DNA of 49,041 nucleotides from Shouchella shacheensis (GTDB lineage Bacteria; Bacillota; Bacilli; Bacillales; Bacillaceae_D). Positions 17,541 to 26,623 of the stretch are shown here, in pieces (within the stretch, counting starts at the first letter, position 1; every line of letters starts with the position of its first letter). The position numbers were made by a program, and so were the translations under genes. Under the pieces are notes generated by a model. The model was not told the DNA's origin. It saw only the letters and a list, made by a program, of their open reading frames with translations, and made no database searches. The stretch lies in the NCBI RefSeq assembly GCF_001484965.1, contig NZ_KQ947397.1, positions 26,194-75,234 on the forward strand, in the 5' to 3' direction.

Positions 17541-19826
17541 ATGAAAGAAATAGAGAAAGGTGAAAACAAAACGCAGCAGGAAGCAGCCTTATGGCGCAGC
17601 TTGCACCATTGGACGGAAGAAGCAAAGCAACAGAAGAAAGAAGAGTATGCGTCTCATTTGATCGAGCTGGCCTCTCTGCGCTTTGAGCGCCGTCAAGAGG
17701 TGGACGTCTTCCTCAACGATTGGTTGCGGGAGGCAGGTGAAATTTTGCCAGAAGACGATTGCTTGCAGCAGCTACGATTTGAGGACGCTCTCGTGCAGCT
17801 GCGCGAGGAAGCACTTATTCCTAGAAGCTGGCCTCTTTTGCGTGAAACGGACCAGCCAAAAATGAAAAAGCAGGTGGTTAACCAACTGAACGAGCAGGCA
17901 CATGCTTTTTTGCAAGAATACAACCGCGTGATCATGTTATTTCCAAAAGAAGTTTTCAAGTCGCAGGAGTCTTTAAATGGTCGCATGAAGCAAGCCTATT
18001 CGCTGAAAAGACAGTTTGAAGACTTCAAAGAGCTTCACGAAGAGCTTGCCCACGTTACCGATGAACTGTTGCAGTCCTTTCAAGGGATCCACTTCGCCCG
18101 TTCGTATTTCGTGCGGCTGCGCGCTTTGCTTGGCAAAGCGGAAGAGAAGACAGAGCTTTGGTATCAAACGGTTGAGTCGTTACTCGGAGAAACTGAAGCG
18201 CCTACGGCGTTACAACAACTCGGTGAGATGATTGGTCTTCATACGGTGAAACAACGTGTGAGAGACATGTATTCGTTCCTCGCGTATCAACAGGCGCGAA
18301 GAGAAAAAGGGCTTCAAACCAAGTCTCTTCTCAATCTGAACATGATTTTAACTGGCAATCCAGGGACAGGGAAAACGACGCTTGCTCGCTTAATCGCAAC
18401 CATTTATTACGAGCTAGGTCTCCTTAAAAAGCCAGAAGTTTGGGAGGTCGATCGTTCACAGCTTGTGGCTGGCTATGTCGGTCAAACCGAGGAACAAACC
18501 ATCGCTGCCATTGAGAGAGCTTCGGGAGGGGTGCTGTTCATAGATGAAGCGTATAGCTTGAAGCGTGAAGGCCAAGCGGGAAATGACTACGGACAGGCAG
18601 CGATTGATACGTTGGTGGCTGCCATGACAAGTGGGGCATATGCGGGGAATTTTGCGGTTGTACTTGCGGGGTATCCAAAAGAGATGCGCGCCTTCTTGCG
18701 TTCGAATCCAGGTCTCAGAAGCCGGTTTCCTGAACAAAACCAGTTGCATTTGCCCAATTACAATACGAAGGAGCTTTTGCAGATCGCGGAAAAGCTGGCG
18801 GTTGAAAATGATTTTGTGTTTACTCAGGAGGCACTGCCTGCAATTGAGGCACGTATTGAAAAAGCACAGGTCGATGATACATTTGGAAATGCACGAACGG
18901 TCCACAGTATTGTCACGGATGCGATTTTTGACAAAGGAGCCCGTGGAAAAAACTCGGACGAGGAAAACTTGATACTCCTGAGGGCAGACCATGTAAAGAA
19001 TGAGACGGGTGAACAGAAAAGAAAGGCTCTACTTGAGCTAGATGAGCTGATTGGATTGGAAACGGTGAAAACAGAACTCAAGAAACTAACGGCTTTTGCG
19101 GAAGTGAAGGAGCGCCGCCGTCGTCTTGGGGAAAAGATGCTGCCGATGCCCTTGCACACCGTATTTACAGGCCCTCCAGGAACAGGAAAAACGACCGTTG
19201 CAAAGCTTTATGCTAGAGCGTTGCATGAGATTGGTCTTCTTAAGCGTGGGCATCTTGTCACAGCAACAAGAGTTGATCTTGTCTCCGGCTACATGGGTCA
19301 AACCGCGATCAAGACCGAGCAGGTGATTCAAGACGCGTTAGGTGGGGTGCTTTTTATCGATGAAGCATACTCGCTCGCACAAGGCGGTGCGAATGATTTT
19401 GGAGACGAGTCGTTAACTGCCCTTATCTCTGCCATGACCGCCCACGAGGAAAATCTTGTCGTAATTTTTGCCGGCTACCAGAAGGAAATGAACGCTCTTC
19501 TTGCCAAGAATCGAGGACTCTCCTCCCGGGTGCGCAAAGAGATCGTTTTTCCAAGCTATAGCGCGGGTGAGCTGTTTGCGATGCTTGAGGCAAGGACGAA
19601 GAGGTTTGGATATACGTGGACAAAAGAGGGGTTGAAGGCGGCCAAAAAAGCGATACCTCCTCAAGGGCATAGTGGAAATGGGCGTTTTGTTTCCCTTTTT
19701 ATGGAGATGCTGGCCGTTGAACAGGCGGTTCGAGTTCGGGAAAACGATATCCCGGGAGAAGAATTTCTTCAGCTCAACGAAGAAGACGTCAAGCAAGCAC
19801 GACAAGCCGTAGAAAAGCAAGGATAG
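17541..19826 (+). CDS. Tandem CbbX/SpoVK-type AAA+ ATPase
   Basis: This 761-residue protein has a helical N-terminal region (about 1-220) and two AAA+ modules of the CbbX/CfxQ/SpoVK family. Module 1 has Walker A GNPGTGKTTLARL (about 272) and Walker B GGVLFIDEAYSL (about 331). Module 2 has GPPGTGKTTVAKL (about 543) and GGVLFIDEAYSL (about 600). Both have the family sensor region (VVLAGYPKEM, VIFAGYQKEM). B. subtilis SpoVK carries a single module. Such ATPases usually remodel a partner complex; the partner here is unknown. GGAG precedes the ATG and it follows the CopD-like gene by 20 bp. Confidence 0.88.
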   Translation: MKEIEKGENKTQQEAALWRSLHHWTEEAKQQKKEEYASHLIELASLRFERRQEVDVFLNDWLREAGEILPEDDCLQQLRFEDALVQLREEALIPRSWPLLRETDQPKMKKQVVNQLNEQAHAFLQEYNRVIMLFPKEVFKSQESLNGRMKQAYSLKRQFEDFKELHEELAHVTDELLQSFQGIHFARSYFVRLRALLGKAEEKTELWYQTVESLLGETEAPTALQQLGEMIGLHTVKQRVRDMYSFLAYQQARREKGLQTKSLLNLNMILTGNPGTGKTTLARLIATIYYELGLLKKPEVWEVDRSQLVAGYVGQTEEQTIAAIERASGGVLFIDEAYSLKREGQAGNDYGQAAIDTLVAAMTSGAYAGNFAVVLAGYPKEMRAFLRSNPGLRSRFPEQNQLHLPNYNTKELLQIAEKLAVENDFVFTQEALPAIEARIEKAQVDDTFGNARTVHSIVTDAIFDKGARGKNSDEENLILLRADHVKNETGEQKRKALLELDELIGLETVKTELKKLTAFAEVKERRRRLGEKMLPMPLHTVFTGPPGTGKTTVAKLYARALHEIGLLKRGHLVTATRVDLVSGYMGQTAIKTEQVIQDALGGVLFIDEAYSLAQGGANDFGDESLTALISAMTAHEENLVVIFAGYQKEMNALLAKNRGLSSRVRKEIVFPSYSAGELFAMLEARTKRFGYTWTKEGLKAAKKAIPPQGHSGNGRFVSLFMEMLAVEQAVRVRENDIPGEEFLQLNEEDVKQARQAVEKQG

Positions 19827-19848
19827 CCTCCGGTTGTCCTTGCTTTTC
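19812..19848 (+). terminator. Terminator overlapping the end of the AAA gene
   Basis: GAAAAGCAAGGA (19812-19823) pairs perfectly with TCCTTGCTTTTC (19837-19848). The stop codon lies in the loop. Confidence 0.85.
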
Positions 19849-19856
19849 GGTATTAT

Positions 19857-19982
19857 CTAGCTTCGGCGGGTAGAAGCTCGGGATTTTTCAGTCCTGCCCT
19901 GAAATCCAAGGACGAGATTTCAAGTGCAGGCCTTCCAAAATCCTCGCTCCGGACCGACTCACCTGCACTTTCTGGTTTTAAT
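19857..19982 (+). repeat. Dispersed repeat family A, copy A4
   Basis: It has CTAGCTTCGGCGGGTAGAAG, TTTTTCAGTCCTGCCCTGAA and GGCCTTCCAAAATCC in the same order as the other copies. It separates two converging genes and overlaps the end of the minus-strand gene. Confidence 0.75.
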
Positions 19983-20226
19983 GGCTAGCCTTTTCGATAT
20001 AGCCGTTTTCTTGCAAATTGTCGAGAGCCGCCTGAAGTTCCTCACCGCTCAGTGGAGTTCCCTTAAGTCGCTCGTATTCAAACTCAGTTTCGTTCGTCGA
20101 GTAGAGGAAGAGCAACAGTCCAAGAGCCTCGGGGGAAAGAGCTGGATCTGTGAAAATGTCGGTTGGGATCGAAATGCTGTTTTGCTCGTTCAGTGTGTCG
20201 ACTTTTACTTTTAGTTGAATTAACAT
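19978..20226 (-). CDS. Small winged-helix-like protein
   Basis: This 82-residue protein has a short N-terminal strand region (SISIPTDIF) followed by LSPEALGLLLFLYS, LKGTPLSGEELQAALDNLQENGYIEK. This is the helix-turn-helix pattern of the MarR/DnaD-type N-terminal winged helix. It is probably a DNA- or protein-binding regulator, but no target is apparent. The ATG at 20224-20226 is chosen because GAGGAG lies seven bases upstream. It stands alone between repeat A4 and the yneP promoter. Confidence 0.65.
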   Translation of the reverse strand: MLIQLKVKVDTLNEQNSISIPTDIFTDPALSPEALGLLLFLYSTNETEFEYERLKGTPLSGEELQAALDNLQENGYIEKASH

Positions 20227-20333
20227 AGAAATGCTCCTCAAAAGTTAGTTTTCTACAAGTATATCACTCCAGGCAAACACGTCTAATCTCTTTATAGATA
20301 ACTTTGGGGACGCTAACTTCAATGAGGTTTTCC

Positions 20334-20363
20334 TTACATAATAAAGTCAGAATGTGTTATAAT
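20334..20363 (+). promoter_or_regulatory. Probable promoter of the yneP-yneQ-nadE operon
   Basis: TTACAT (20334-20339) and TATAAT (20358-20363) lie 18 bp apart, about 60 bp before the first Shine-Dalgarno. Confidence 0.6.
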
Positions 20364-20443
20364 TTGCATATTAATCACTAGAAGAGAGCCGGCGTTTACG
20401 AGGAAGAAACAAAGGGAAACAGAGAAGAGAGGTGCCACGGTCG

Positions 20444-20878
20444 TTGGTTTATAAAGTCGCGAGAACTATTGAACTGCACTACGCTGATACAGATATGATG
20501 GGAGTCATTTATCACGCTAACTATTTGAAATTTTTTGAAATGGGGCGAACGGCCTTCATTAAAGACGTCGGCTATAGCTACATGGAAATGGAAGAAGCGG
20601 GTTACTACGCTCCCGTCTATGATGTTCAAGCAACCTATAAAAAGGCTCTTCGTTACGGCGAAGAAGCGAAAGTGGAAACATGGATCTCGCTTAACGACGG
20701 TGTGAAGACGGTTTATAGCTATAACATTCTAAACGGTGAGGGCGATCTTTGTGTGACAGGTTATACGACCCATATCATTGTGAAAAAGGACACATTTCGT
20801 CCGGTCCGTTTCAAAAAAGCATTCCCGGAATGGTATCAAACGTATGAAAAATTAAAAGCAAGTAGGAGAGAACACTGA
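20444..20878 (+). CDS. yneP: YneP-like acyl-CoA thioesterase (4-HBT hot-dog fold)
   Basis: This protein of about 144 residues contains YADTDMMGVIYHANYLKFFEMGR, the catalytic helix and loop of the 4-hydroxybenzoyl-CoA/YbgC-type thioesterases with the catalytic Asp. The substrate is unknown. A TTG start at 20444 is preferred because AGAGAGGTG then lies 9 bases upstream and the spacing to the YADTD motif fits the family. A GTG at 20432 is the alternative. The stop codon overlaps the yneQ start (TGATG). Confidence 0.88.
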   Translation: MVYKVARTIELHYADTDMMGVIYHANYLKFFEMGRTAFIKDVGYSYMEMEEAGYYAPVYDVQATYKKALRYGEEAKVETWISLNDGVKTVYSYNILNGEGDLCVTGYTTHIIVKKDTFRPVRFKKAFPEWYQTYEKLKASRREH

Positions 20879-21225
20879 TGGCATTTGGCATCACTAGAGG
20901 AGAGCTGGACGAATGGAAAGAGCGGGCAAACCGAGGCGAAATCGCCCTCCTCACTCATCTATGGTATGACAAGCGCTTCCCAGAGCATCGAACCGTGACG
21001 AAAGCAGCGTGCGCAGATAGGAATAAATTGATTGCCTGGGGTCAGAGCTATGGGCTGAAGCCAGAGTGGCTTCACCATCGTGAAACCTTCTCACACTTTG
21101 ATCTTTTGGGGGCGCATCAACAAGAAATCCTCCATGCAGAGGGAAAGCTTGGACAGCTTGAGCGTTTTTCGGATGGAGCAAGCCTTGAACGGACGAGAGT
21201 AAGATCAAGGAGGCGTTTTAAATGA
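20878..21225 (+). CDS. yneQ: YneQ, conserved protein of unknown function
   Basis: This 115-residue soluble protein begins [20 protein letters not shown] and has [35 protein letters not shown] and HFDLLG, as in B. subtilis YneQ. Histidine and tryptophan residues are well conserved but no activity is known. The C-terminus is basic (RVRSRRRFK). It overlaps yneP by one base and nadE by four (ATGA), which indicates tight translational coupling. Confidence 0.88.
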   Translation: MAFGITRGELDEWKERANRGEIALLTHLWYDKRFPEHRTVTKAACADRNKLIAWGQSYGLKPEWLHHRETFSHFDLLGAHQQEILHAEGKLGQLERFSDGASLERTRVRSRRRFK

Positions 21226-22052
21226 CGGAGAAACAAAAAGAAATCATGGAAGCTCTACATACTCAGCCGAAAATGAATCCGACCGCAGAAATCAAGCGGC
21301 GCATTGACTTCCTGAAATTATATGTGAAGAAAGCAGGCGCCAAAGGATTCGTGCTCGGAATTTCAGGTGGACAGGATTCCTCCCTTGCAGCTAAGCTCGC
21401 CCAAATGGCAGTGAAGCAATTAAACGAGGAGACCCAGGAGGGGGGATATCAGTTTCACGCGATTCGTCTTCCTTACGGGGAGCAGCATGATGAAGACGAT
21501 GCAAAGGTCGCGCTTTCATTTATCGGTACAGACCATGTGCATACGGTCAATATTAAGCCCGCTGTGGATGCCTCTAATCAAGCATTTCAGGAGGCTGTCG
21601 AGGATTCTCTGTCCAACTTTCTCAAAGGAAACACAAAAGCAAGAGAAAGAATGAAAGTCCAGTTTGACATTGCTGCTCACTTTGGTTGTCTCGTTATTGG
21701 CACCGACCATGCGGCTGAAGCTGTCACAGGTTTTTTCACGAAATTTGGCGACGGTGCTTGCGACATTGTCCCGTTATTTGGTCTCAATAAACGACAGGGA
21801 CGGGCGCTTTTAAAAGAATTAGGTGCGCCAAAGGAGCTGTACACGAAAGTACCTACGGCTGATTTGGAGGACGATAAGCCCGGATTGCCGGATGAAGAGG
21901 CGCTCGGAATGACGTATGAACAAATTGACGATTATCTTGAAGGAAAAGAAATCGACGCGGAAATCGCAAAGAAGTTGGAAGAGCGTTACGATAAAACCGA
22001 ACACAAGCGTCAGCAGCCGCCATCCCTTTACGACGTGTGGTGGAAAAGCTAA
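21222..22052 (+). CDS. nadE: NH3-dependent NAD+ synthetase
   Basis: This 276-residue enzyme makes NAD+ from deamido-NAD+, ATP and ammonia. The ATP pyrophosphatase loop SGGQDSS is at residues 48-54. [23 protein letters not shown] and [21 protein letters not shown] are family signatures. There is no glutaminase domain. CAAGGAGG precedes the ATG inside the end of yneQ. The operon linkage with yneP and yneQ differs from B. subtilis, where nadE is elsewhere. Confidence 0.96.
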   Translation: MTEKQKEIMEALHTQPKMNPTAEIKRRIDFLKLYVKKAGAKGFVLGISGGQDSSLAAKLAQMAVKQLNEETQEGGYQFHAIRLPYGEQHDEDDAKVALSFIGTDHVHTVNIKPAVDASNQAFQEAVEDSLSNFLKGNTKARERMKVQFDIAAHFGCLVIGTDHAAEAVTGFFTKFGDGACDIVPLFGLNKRQGRALLKELGAPKELYTKVPTADLEDDKPGLPDEEALGMTYEQIDDYLEGKEIDAEIAKKLEERYDKTEHKRQQPPSLYDVWWKS

Positions 22053-22129
22053 GCTACCTGTCATGAATAACCCGCTTGGTTCATAACCTAGAGTGTACAT
22101 GTTAAGGATTTATGAGGAGAGGAAGAACC

Positions 22130-22627
22130 ATGAAAGAAAAACTGCTTGTGCTTCTCGGGCTTTCTGTTTGTTTAATACTGATTATCGGTTTCACGACAGG
22201 GAATTTTTCAAATGAAGGTTCTACCACCTCTACGAGCAGTGAATCTTCTGAGGAAAAGGATGCGACAGAGCTTGGGGAGACTCAAGAAATAAGTGGCATG
22301 GAGTTGACGGTGAACTCCGCTCGTACAGAGGAAAGCAACGTGGACGAGCAGCAAGTGGTCCTGGTGGATGTAACAATTGAGAACACCACCGATTCATCCG
22401 TTAATTTTTCGCTTTACAATCTAACGTTGATGGATGAAGAGAACTACGCTTATGAGCACACCACTGATGTGGAAACCAAAGGAATTCTTGGTGGGCAAAT
22501 CTCTGCGGGACGCGCCGTTAGCGGGGAAGTGGCATACGACGTTCCAAAAGGGACAAACTATGAACTGGTGTATACCGATCATTTTCGAAATGGGCAACTA
22601 TTCTTCCCGGTTGAAATTGAGGAGTAA
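22130..22627 (+). CDS. Exported DUF4352-type protein
   Basis: This 165-residue protein has an N-terminal hydrophobic helix (residues 5-22, with one Cys in an atypical lipobox LSVC), a Ser/Thr/Glu-rich linker and a C-terminal beta domain. VVLVDVTIENTTDSSVNFSL then YNLTLMDEENYAY fit the telokin-like DUF4352 fold found in surface lipoproteins. The ATG at 22130 is chosen because GGAGAGGAAG lies just before it; an upstream ATG at 22112 has a poorer signal. Ligand unknown. Confidence 0.7.
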   Translation: MKEKLLVLLGLSVCLILIIGFTTGNFSNEGSTTSTSSESSEEKDATELGETQEISGMELTVNSARTEESNVDEQQVVLVDVTIENTTDSSVNFSLYNLTLMDEENYAYEHTTDVETKGILGGQISAGRAVSGEVAYDVPKGTNYELVYTDHFRNGQLFFPVEIEE

Positions 22628-22642
22628 GGTAATTCTGGCAAA

Positions 22643-22672
22643 AGCCCCCCATCTTGCATGGTGGGGTTCTTT
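22643..22672 (+). terminator. Terminator after the DUF4352 gene
   Basis: A CCCCCAT-type stem pairs with ATGGTGGGG and is followed by TTCTTTCTTT. Confidence 0.7.
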
Positions 22673-22822
22673 CTTTAATGAAAGGGCCCTTTTATAAAGG
22701 ACATCCTTTTCTGTGTTTTTTAGGCCATGCTCTCTAAAACGGTCTATTTGCTTCACTTCCCATTTTATGATAAATTAAAAGAATATTCAAAGACAGATGG
22801 AGCGGAGAACGGGAGAGGGACT

Positions 22823-23752
22823 ATGCCAATTAAAATTCCGGATCATTTGCCGGCAAAAGAGATTTTAACGAAAGAGAATATATTTGTGATGAATGAGAGT
22901 CGAGCGTATACACAAGATATTCGCCCGCTTAAAATTGTTATTCTTAACTTAATGCCTACGAAGGAACAAACAGAGACGCAGCTGATTCGCATGCTTGGCA
23001 ACACGCCTTTGCAAATTGATGTCTCACTGCTGCATCCGAGTACGCATGAATCTAAGAATACTCCAAGGGCTCATTTGAACATGTTCTACAAGACGATCGA
23101 GGAAGTGCAGCAGCAACGTTTTGATGGCATGATTATTACCGGAGCTCCCATTGAAACGCTGCCATTTGCCGATGTCAACTACTGGAGTGAGCTACAGTCG
23201 ATTCTGGATTGGACGACAACGAACGTCACTTCTACGCTACATATTTGCTGGGGAGCACAGGCGGGACTGTACCATCATTACGGGATCAACAAGCAGCCGT
23301 TAACAGAAAAACTGTTTGGGGTATACCCTCACACTGTAGAAGTACCGAATGTGAACTTGCTTCGGGGGTTTGATGACGTATTTTTGGCTCCGCATTCGCG
23401 CTTGACAACGGTGGCCCGAGTGGATATTGAGCAAGTGGAAGAGCTTGACATTCTAAGTGCTTCAAGGGAAGCTGGCGTCTACATCGCTGGTTCCAAAAAC
23501 GGTAAGCGTATCTTTGTCATGGGGCATTCCGAGTACGACGCTCATACGCTGAAACAAGAATACGAGCGTGATCTCGCAAAAGGAGTAGAAGTGGCGCTGC
23601 CGCATAATTATTTTCCGAATGGGAATGCGACATCCCTTCCCCCCTTGCAATGGCGGGCTCACTCCAATTTACTTTTTTCCAACTGGCTCAACTATTATGT
23701 TTATCAGGAGACTCCGTATGATTTTACGGACGTTACGGATTACTCAATCTAA
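22823..23752 (+). CDS. metAA: Homoserine O-acetyltransferase (MetA type)
   Basis: This 309-residue enzyme of methionine biosynthesis acylates homoserine. The catalytic Cys is residue 142 in HICWGAQAG, and GHSEYD holds the catalytic His. Residue 111 is Glu (GAPIE). In this family Glu111 marks acetyl-CoA use and Gly111 succinyl-CoA use, so acetyl transfer is predicted despite the MetA fold. The ATG at 22823 follows GGAGAGGG and gives the family length; an in-frame ATG at 22727 lies in promoter DNA. No SAM riboswitch is visible. Confidence 0.93.
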   Translation: MPIKIPDHLPAKEILTKENIFVMNESRAYTQDIRPLKIVILNLMPTKEQTETQLIRMLGNTPLQIDVSLLHPSTHESKNTPRAHLNMFYKTIEEVQQQRFDGMIITGAPIETLPFADVNYWSELQSILDWTTTNVTSTLHICWGAQAGLYHHYGINKQPLTEKLFGVYPHTVEVPNVNLLRGFDDVFLAPHSRLTTVARVDIEQVEELDILSASREAGVYIAGSKNGKRIFVMGHSEYDAHTLKQEYERDLAKGVEVALPHNYFPNGNATSLPPLQWRAHSNLLFSNWLNYYVYQETPYDFTDVTDYSI

Positions 23753-23776
23753 ACACAAAGCATAGGCAGGCTTCAA

Positions 23777-23919
23777 CCCGCCGGAGCTAGACAATACCAA
23801 AAAGCGCAGGCGGGTTGCCCAGAAGCGCGGATTTTGGAAGGCCTGAACTAGAAATCCCGGGTTTGGATTTCAGGGCAGGACTGAAAAATCCCGAGCTTCT
23901 AGCCGCCGGAGCTAGACAA
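23777..23919 (-). repeat. Dispersed repeat family A, copy A5 (reverse), with an extra end piece
   Basis: On the minus strand it reads the same blocks as A4: TTGTCTAGCTCCGGCGGCTA, TTTTTCAGTCCTGCCCTGAA and AAATCCGCGCTTCTGGGCAA. A second copy of the end sequence CCGCCGGAGCTAGACAA at 23778-23794 abuts it. CAACCCGCC/GGCGGGTTG within forms a stem. It is the sole source of the first residues of a long open frame that runs into the next gene. Confidence 0.75.
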
Positions 23920-23945
23920 AAAACCGGCCAAAAGGTCGGTTTTTA
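23919..23945 (+). terminator. Terminator between repeat A5 and the hydrolase gene
   Basis: ACCGGCC-AAAA-GGTCGGT is followed by TTTTTATT. It lies 47 bp before the hydrolase start codon, so it probably ends the metA transcript. Confidence 0.7.
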
Positions 23946-23991
23946 TTGTTGTTTTTCGCACAAACTAGTTGCAATAAGGGAGGGTGGGCCT

Positions 23992-24831
23992 ATGCGAGGT
24001 GTTGGTTCCGCCTCTTTTTTCTACATTCATAACGCCAGCGTCTATGTGGAGCAACACGCATGCAAAAGAGGGAAAGCGGCGGGGGTGGTTGTACTTATTC
24101 ATGGATTTATTGCGTCCAGCCATTCGTACCACCGCCTGATCCCGTATTTGACGAAAACACATCAGGTAGTTGTGTTTGACCTGCCTGGATTTGGGCGGAG
24201 CAGTAAGCATAGAGGGGCTGCTTACTCGTTTAGTGATTACGCAACGCTAACGGAAGAATTATTGGAGCGGTTGGGAGCATCCAGAGTCATACTCGTCGGG
24301 CACTCTATGGGCGGGCAGGTCGCGCTCTGCGTAGCCAAGCGAAACAAAGCGCTCGTGCGCTCGCTCATTCTGCTTGCAAGCTCCGGCTATCTAAGGCGGG
24401 TAAAGCCCGGCTACATCCTAGCGACGTTTGCCCCTTACTCAGCCCATCTGCTGCAAAAATGGACAAAGCAGCAAAGTGTACGCGAGATGCTCGAGCAAGT
24501 GGTCTATTCGAAGCGCTGCATTACGAAAGAAATGATTGATTGCTACCGTCGCCCGCTCGAAGATCCTTCCTTTTATGAGGCGCTTCTTTATCTGGCACGG
24601 CAACGAGAAGGGGATCTTAGCCAAGAGGATCTGCAAACCATCGAGACCCCCACACTGGTGATCGGTGCAAAGCAAGACCGATTGATCCCGGTAGAGACAA
24701 GTGCAAGACTTGCCACGGACTTACCGAACGCCACTCACACCGTTTTTGAGCGCTGCGGGCATCTGATCGCGGAGGAGTATCCCAAAAAGACCGCTAAGAG
24801 GATTCTCTCCTTTGCAGCGAAAAACGTGTAG
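23992..24831 (+). CDS. Alpha/beta hydrolase
   Basis: This 279-residue protein has the alpha/beta-hydrolase fold: VLIHGFIASSHSY (oxyanion HG near 39), the nucleophile elbow GHSMGGQ (Ser near 104), the acid GAKQDRLIP and the catalytic His CGHLIAEE near residue 260. The substrate is unknown. The ATG at 23992 is chosen because GGGAGGGTGG lies just upstream. The frame is open for 59 more codons upstream, but those are entirely inside repeat A5 and the terminator. Confidence 0.85.
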   Translation: MRGVGSASFFYIHNASVYVEQHACKRGKAAGVVVLIHGFIASSHSYHRLIPYLTKTHQVVVFDLPGFGRSSKHRGAAYSFSDYATLTEELLERLGASRVILVGHSMGGQVALCVAKRNKALVRSLILLASSGYLRRVKPGYILATFAPYSAHLLQKWTKQQSVREMLEQVVYSKRCITKEMIDCYRRPLEDPSFYEALLYLARQREGDLSQEDLQTIETPTLVIGAKQDRLIPVETSARLATDLPNATHTVFERCGHLIAEEYPKKTAKRILSFAAKNV

Positions 24832-24918
24832 CGATGTCCTGTAGTTAAGGCCCTTTTCGCCGTCTGCGTGAGTCCATATGCTATACTAAAAAGGAGTTGA
24901 CGCGCAAACGAGGTGATA

Positions 24919-26139
24919 ATGGTGGATCCGCTTGATGTCATGATGAATAAGGAGTGCGTCGTCCCTTATTTTTTGCCGATTTTAAGTGCTGACAAACAAC
25001 TTGTGATTGGGTATGAAGTAGTCGCCAGGTGGCAGGAAGGGAAGCGAATGTCAAAGCTGGGATGGTTCTTTGAAGACCGCTCTATCCCTGGAGAATATCG
25101 ATTGGAAGTGGAGGACTACTTACAGGAAGTAGCGCTCGCCCGTTATATAGAAAGCAGGCAGCAGGGGGTTCTCTATTTTAATTATGATGCCAAGCTGTTA
25201 ACAAAAGATGGAGGCGAAACCCTCATAGAGCGACTCCGTCTTTGTGAAGCAGAAGGTGTTTCTTTGCGTCGACTGATCATCGGGATAAAGGGCGGAGATA
25301 TGAGTGAGGAGGTTGGCTCCCTGAAGCATACAGTGATGTATCTTCAAAGCCTAGGCGTACAAATAGCTGTAGATGTGGACAGTCCTTCCACCAGTCAGCT
25401 GGACAACTTGGCAATCCTGAAGCCAAACGTGATTCGCGTCAATGTCTCCTTTCTTGAGGAGACCTCTCTCCCGGCGTTGTATCGAGATGTCCACCAACCG
25501 ATGTCCATGCTCGCACGGAAAATTGGGGCAACGCTTTTGTTTGACGGGTTGGAAACGTTCACGCAGCTAAACTACGCCTGGCGAAGCGGCGGTCGTTATT
25601 ATCAGGGGCCTTATTTGCAGAAGGCGGGTCCAGCTTTTGTTGAACGAGAGCTGTGCAAGCCGAAACTGCAAAAAGACATGCATCACTTCATCCACTATGA
25701 ACGGCAAAAAGTAGCGGCACAGCTTGTGCTTTCCAATGACTTAACGCAAAAACTGAGACAAGCGCTCAAAACAATCGACGCTGAAGACACATACGATCAA
25801 ATGATTGTAAACATCGCCCGAACGCTCGATGCGTATACCTTTCGAGTGTATATTTGCAACGAGGACGGGTTTCAGCAATCGTCCAACGCTGAAAAAGGGA
25901 GGGACGGCACATGGGAATTATATCAAGAAGGACGCTACAAAAACTGGAGCTGGCGGCCGTATTTTCTTGAGAACATTGCACGAATGAACGTAGAAAAGAA
26001 AGGAATTCTGTCCGATTTATATTCCGATATTGAGCGCGATGAACATATTCGCACGTATTCCTATCCACTAACCGATACGCTTTATGTCTTCATTGATATT
26101 CCTTATGAGTATTTGTTTGAACAAAATGGGCTTCTGTAA
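24919..26139 (+). CDS. ykuI: YkuI-like protein with a degenerate EAL domain
   Basis: This 406-residue protein aligns in blocks with B. subtilis YkuI: the start MVDPLDVMMNK, GYEVVARW (EAL replaced by EVV), LLFDGLETFTQLNYAWRSGGRYYQGPYL and the C-terminal NWSWRPYFLENIARM..LYSDIE..IRTYSYP. The second domain (about 260-406) is PAS-like. Metal-binding residues are lost: IIGIKGGD stands where ExTE is expected and VDVDSPS where D(D/N)FG is expected. It therefore probably binds c-di-GMP without hydrolysing it, or has lost binding. GAGGTG precedes the ATG. Confidence 0.88.
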   Translation: MVDPLDVMMNKECVVPYFLPILSADKQLVIGYEVVARWQEGKRMSKLGWFFEDRSIPGEYRLEVEDYLQEVALARYIESRQQGVLYFNYDAKLLTKDGGETLIERLRLCEAEGVSLRRLIIGIKGGDMSEEVGSLKHTVMYLQSLGVQIAVDVDSPSTSQLDNLAILKPNVIRVNVSFLEETSLPALYRDVHQPMSMLARKIGATLLFDGLETFTQLNYAWRSGGRYYQGPYLQKAGPAFVERELCKPKLQKDMHHFIHYERQKVAAQLVLSNDLTQKLRQALKTIDAEDTYDQMIVNIARTLDAYTFRVYICNEDGFQQSSNAEKGRDGTWELYQEGRYKNWSWRPYFLENIARMNVEKKGILSDLYSDIERDEHIRTYSYPLTDTLYVFIDIPYEYLFEQNGLL

Positions 26140-26203
26140 ACGTTTTTCGCACGACGGTTAAGGGAAAAAGGATTCATAGTAGCGACGAAAGGAGACGGTC
26201 CTT

Positions 26204-26518
26204 ATGAAAATTACACTTACAGATGCAGCCCTTCATTATTTGAATGAACGTAACTACGCTGTCATTCGCATTGCCGCCCGTGACACATATGAGTGTAGCA
26301 CGATGGTTGAATATTACTTACAAGAAGGCGAAGTGAACGAGAAGGACAACGAAGTCACGGTGGAAGGCATCAAGGTTCTTTACGATGAGAAAGCACTAGA
26401 GGAAATGGGTAGTGAAGTGAAAGTCGATTTCATTCCTTCTCAGGGACTTAAGTTGATGAACCCCGGCGGAACGCTTGCCTACGGACAAAACGTGCGCCCA
26501 CTTGAAGCGAAAGATTAG
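26204..26518 (+). CDS. HesB/YqkB-like Fe-S-fold protein
   Basis: This 104-residue protein resembles the iron-sulphur biosynthesis (HesB/IscA-fold) family of Bacillus, YqkB-like: the start MKITLTDAALHYLNE, GIKVLYDEKALEEMG and GLKLMNPGGTLAYGQNV. Only one Cys is visible, in the centre (ECSTM), so it lacks the CxC ligands of true A-type carriers. Its role is uncertain. AAAGGAGA precedes the ATG. It follows the YkuI-like gene with its own start region. Confidence 0.75.
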   Translation: MKITLTDAALHYLNERNYAVIRIAARDTYECSTMVEYYLQEGEVNEKDNEVTVEGIKVLYDEKALEEMGSEVKVDFIPSQGLKLMNPGGTLAYGQNVRPLEAKD

Positions 26519-26597
26519 TTGGAAAGCCCTGTGCCTCTCTTGAAGTACGGGGTTTCGCTTTTTGCCAAAAGAAAGAGAGCTGTTTCATTTATAGAAA

Positions 26598-26623
26598 TAG
26601 ACTTACTCCAAAGAGTAAGTCTA
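26598..26623 (-). terminator. Perfect 11-bp hairpin at the end of the YppG-like gene
   Basis: TAGACTTACTC (26598-26608) and GAGTAAGTCTA (26613-26623) pair perfectly around CAAA. The minus-strand stop codon is inside the stem and TTTCTATAAAT follows on that strand. Confidence 0.7.

Noticed and set aside
22680-22822. Possible SAM (S-box) riboswitch before metA
   Set aside because: The region is short, A/T-rich and lacks the conserved S-box helices; no terminator precedes the gene.
23815-23991. N-terminal 59 codons of the hydrolase frame as real coding sequence
   Set aside because: They consist of repeat A5 and a terminator and lack translation signals; the ATG at 23992 has a strong Shine-Dalgarno.
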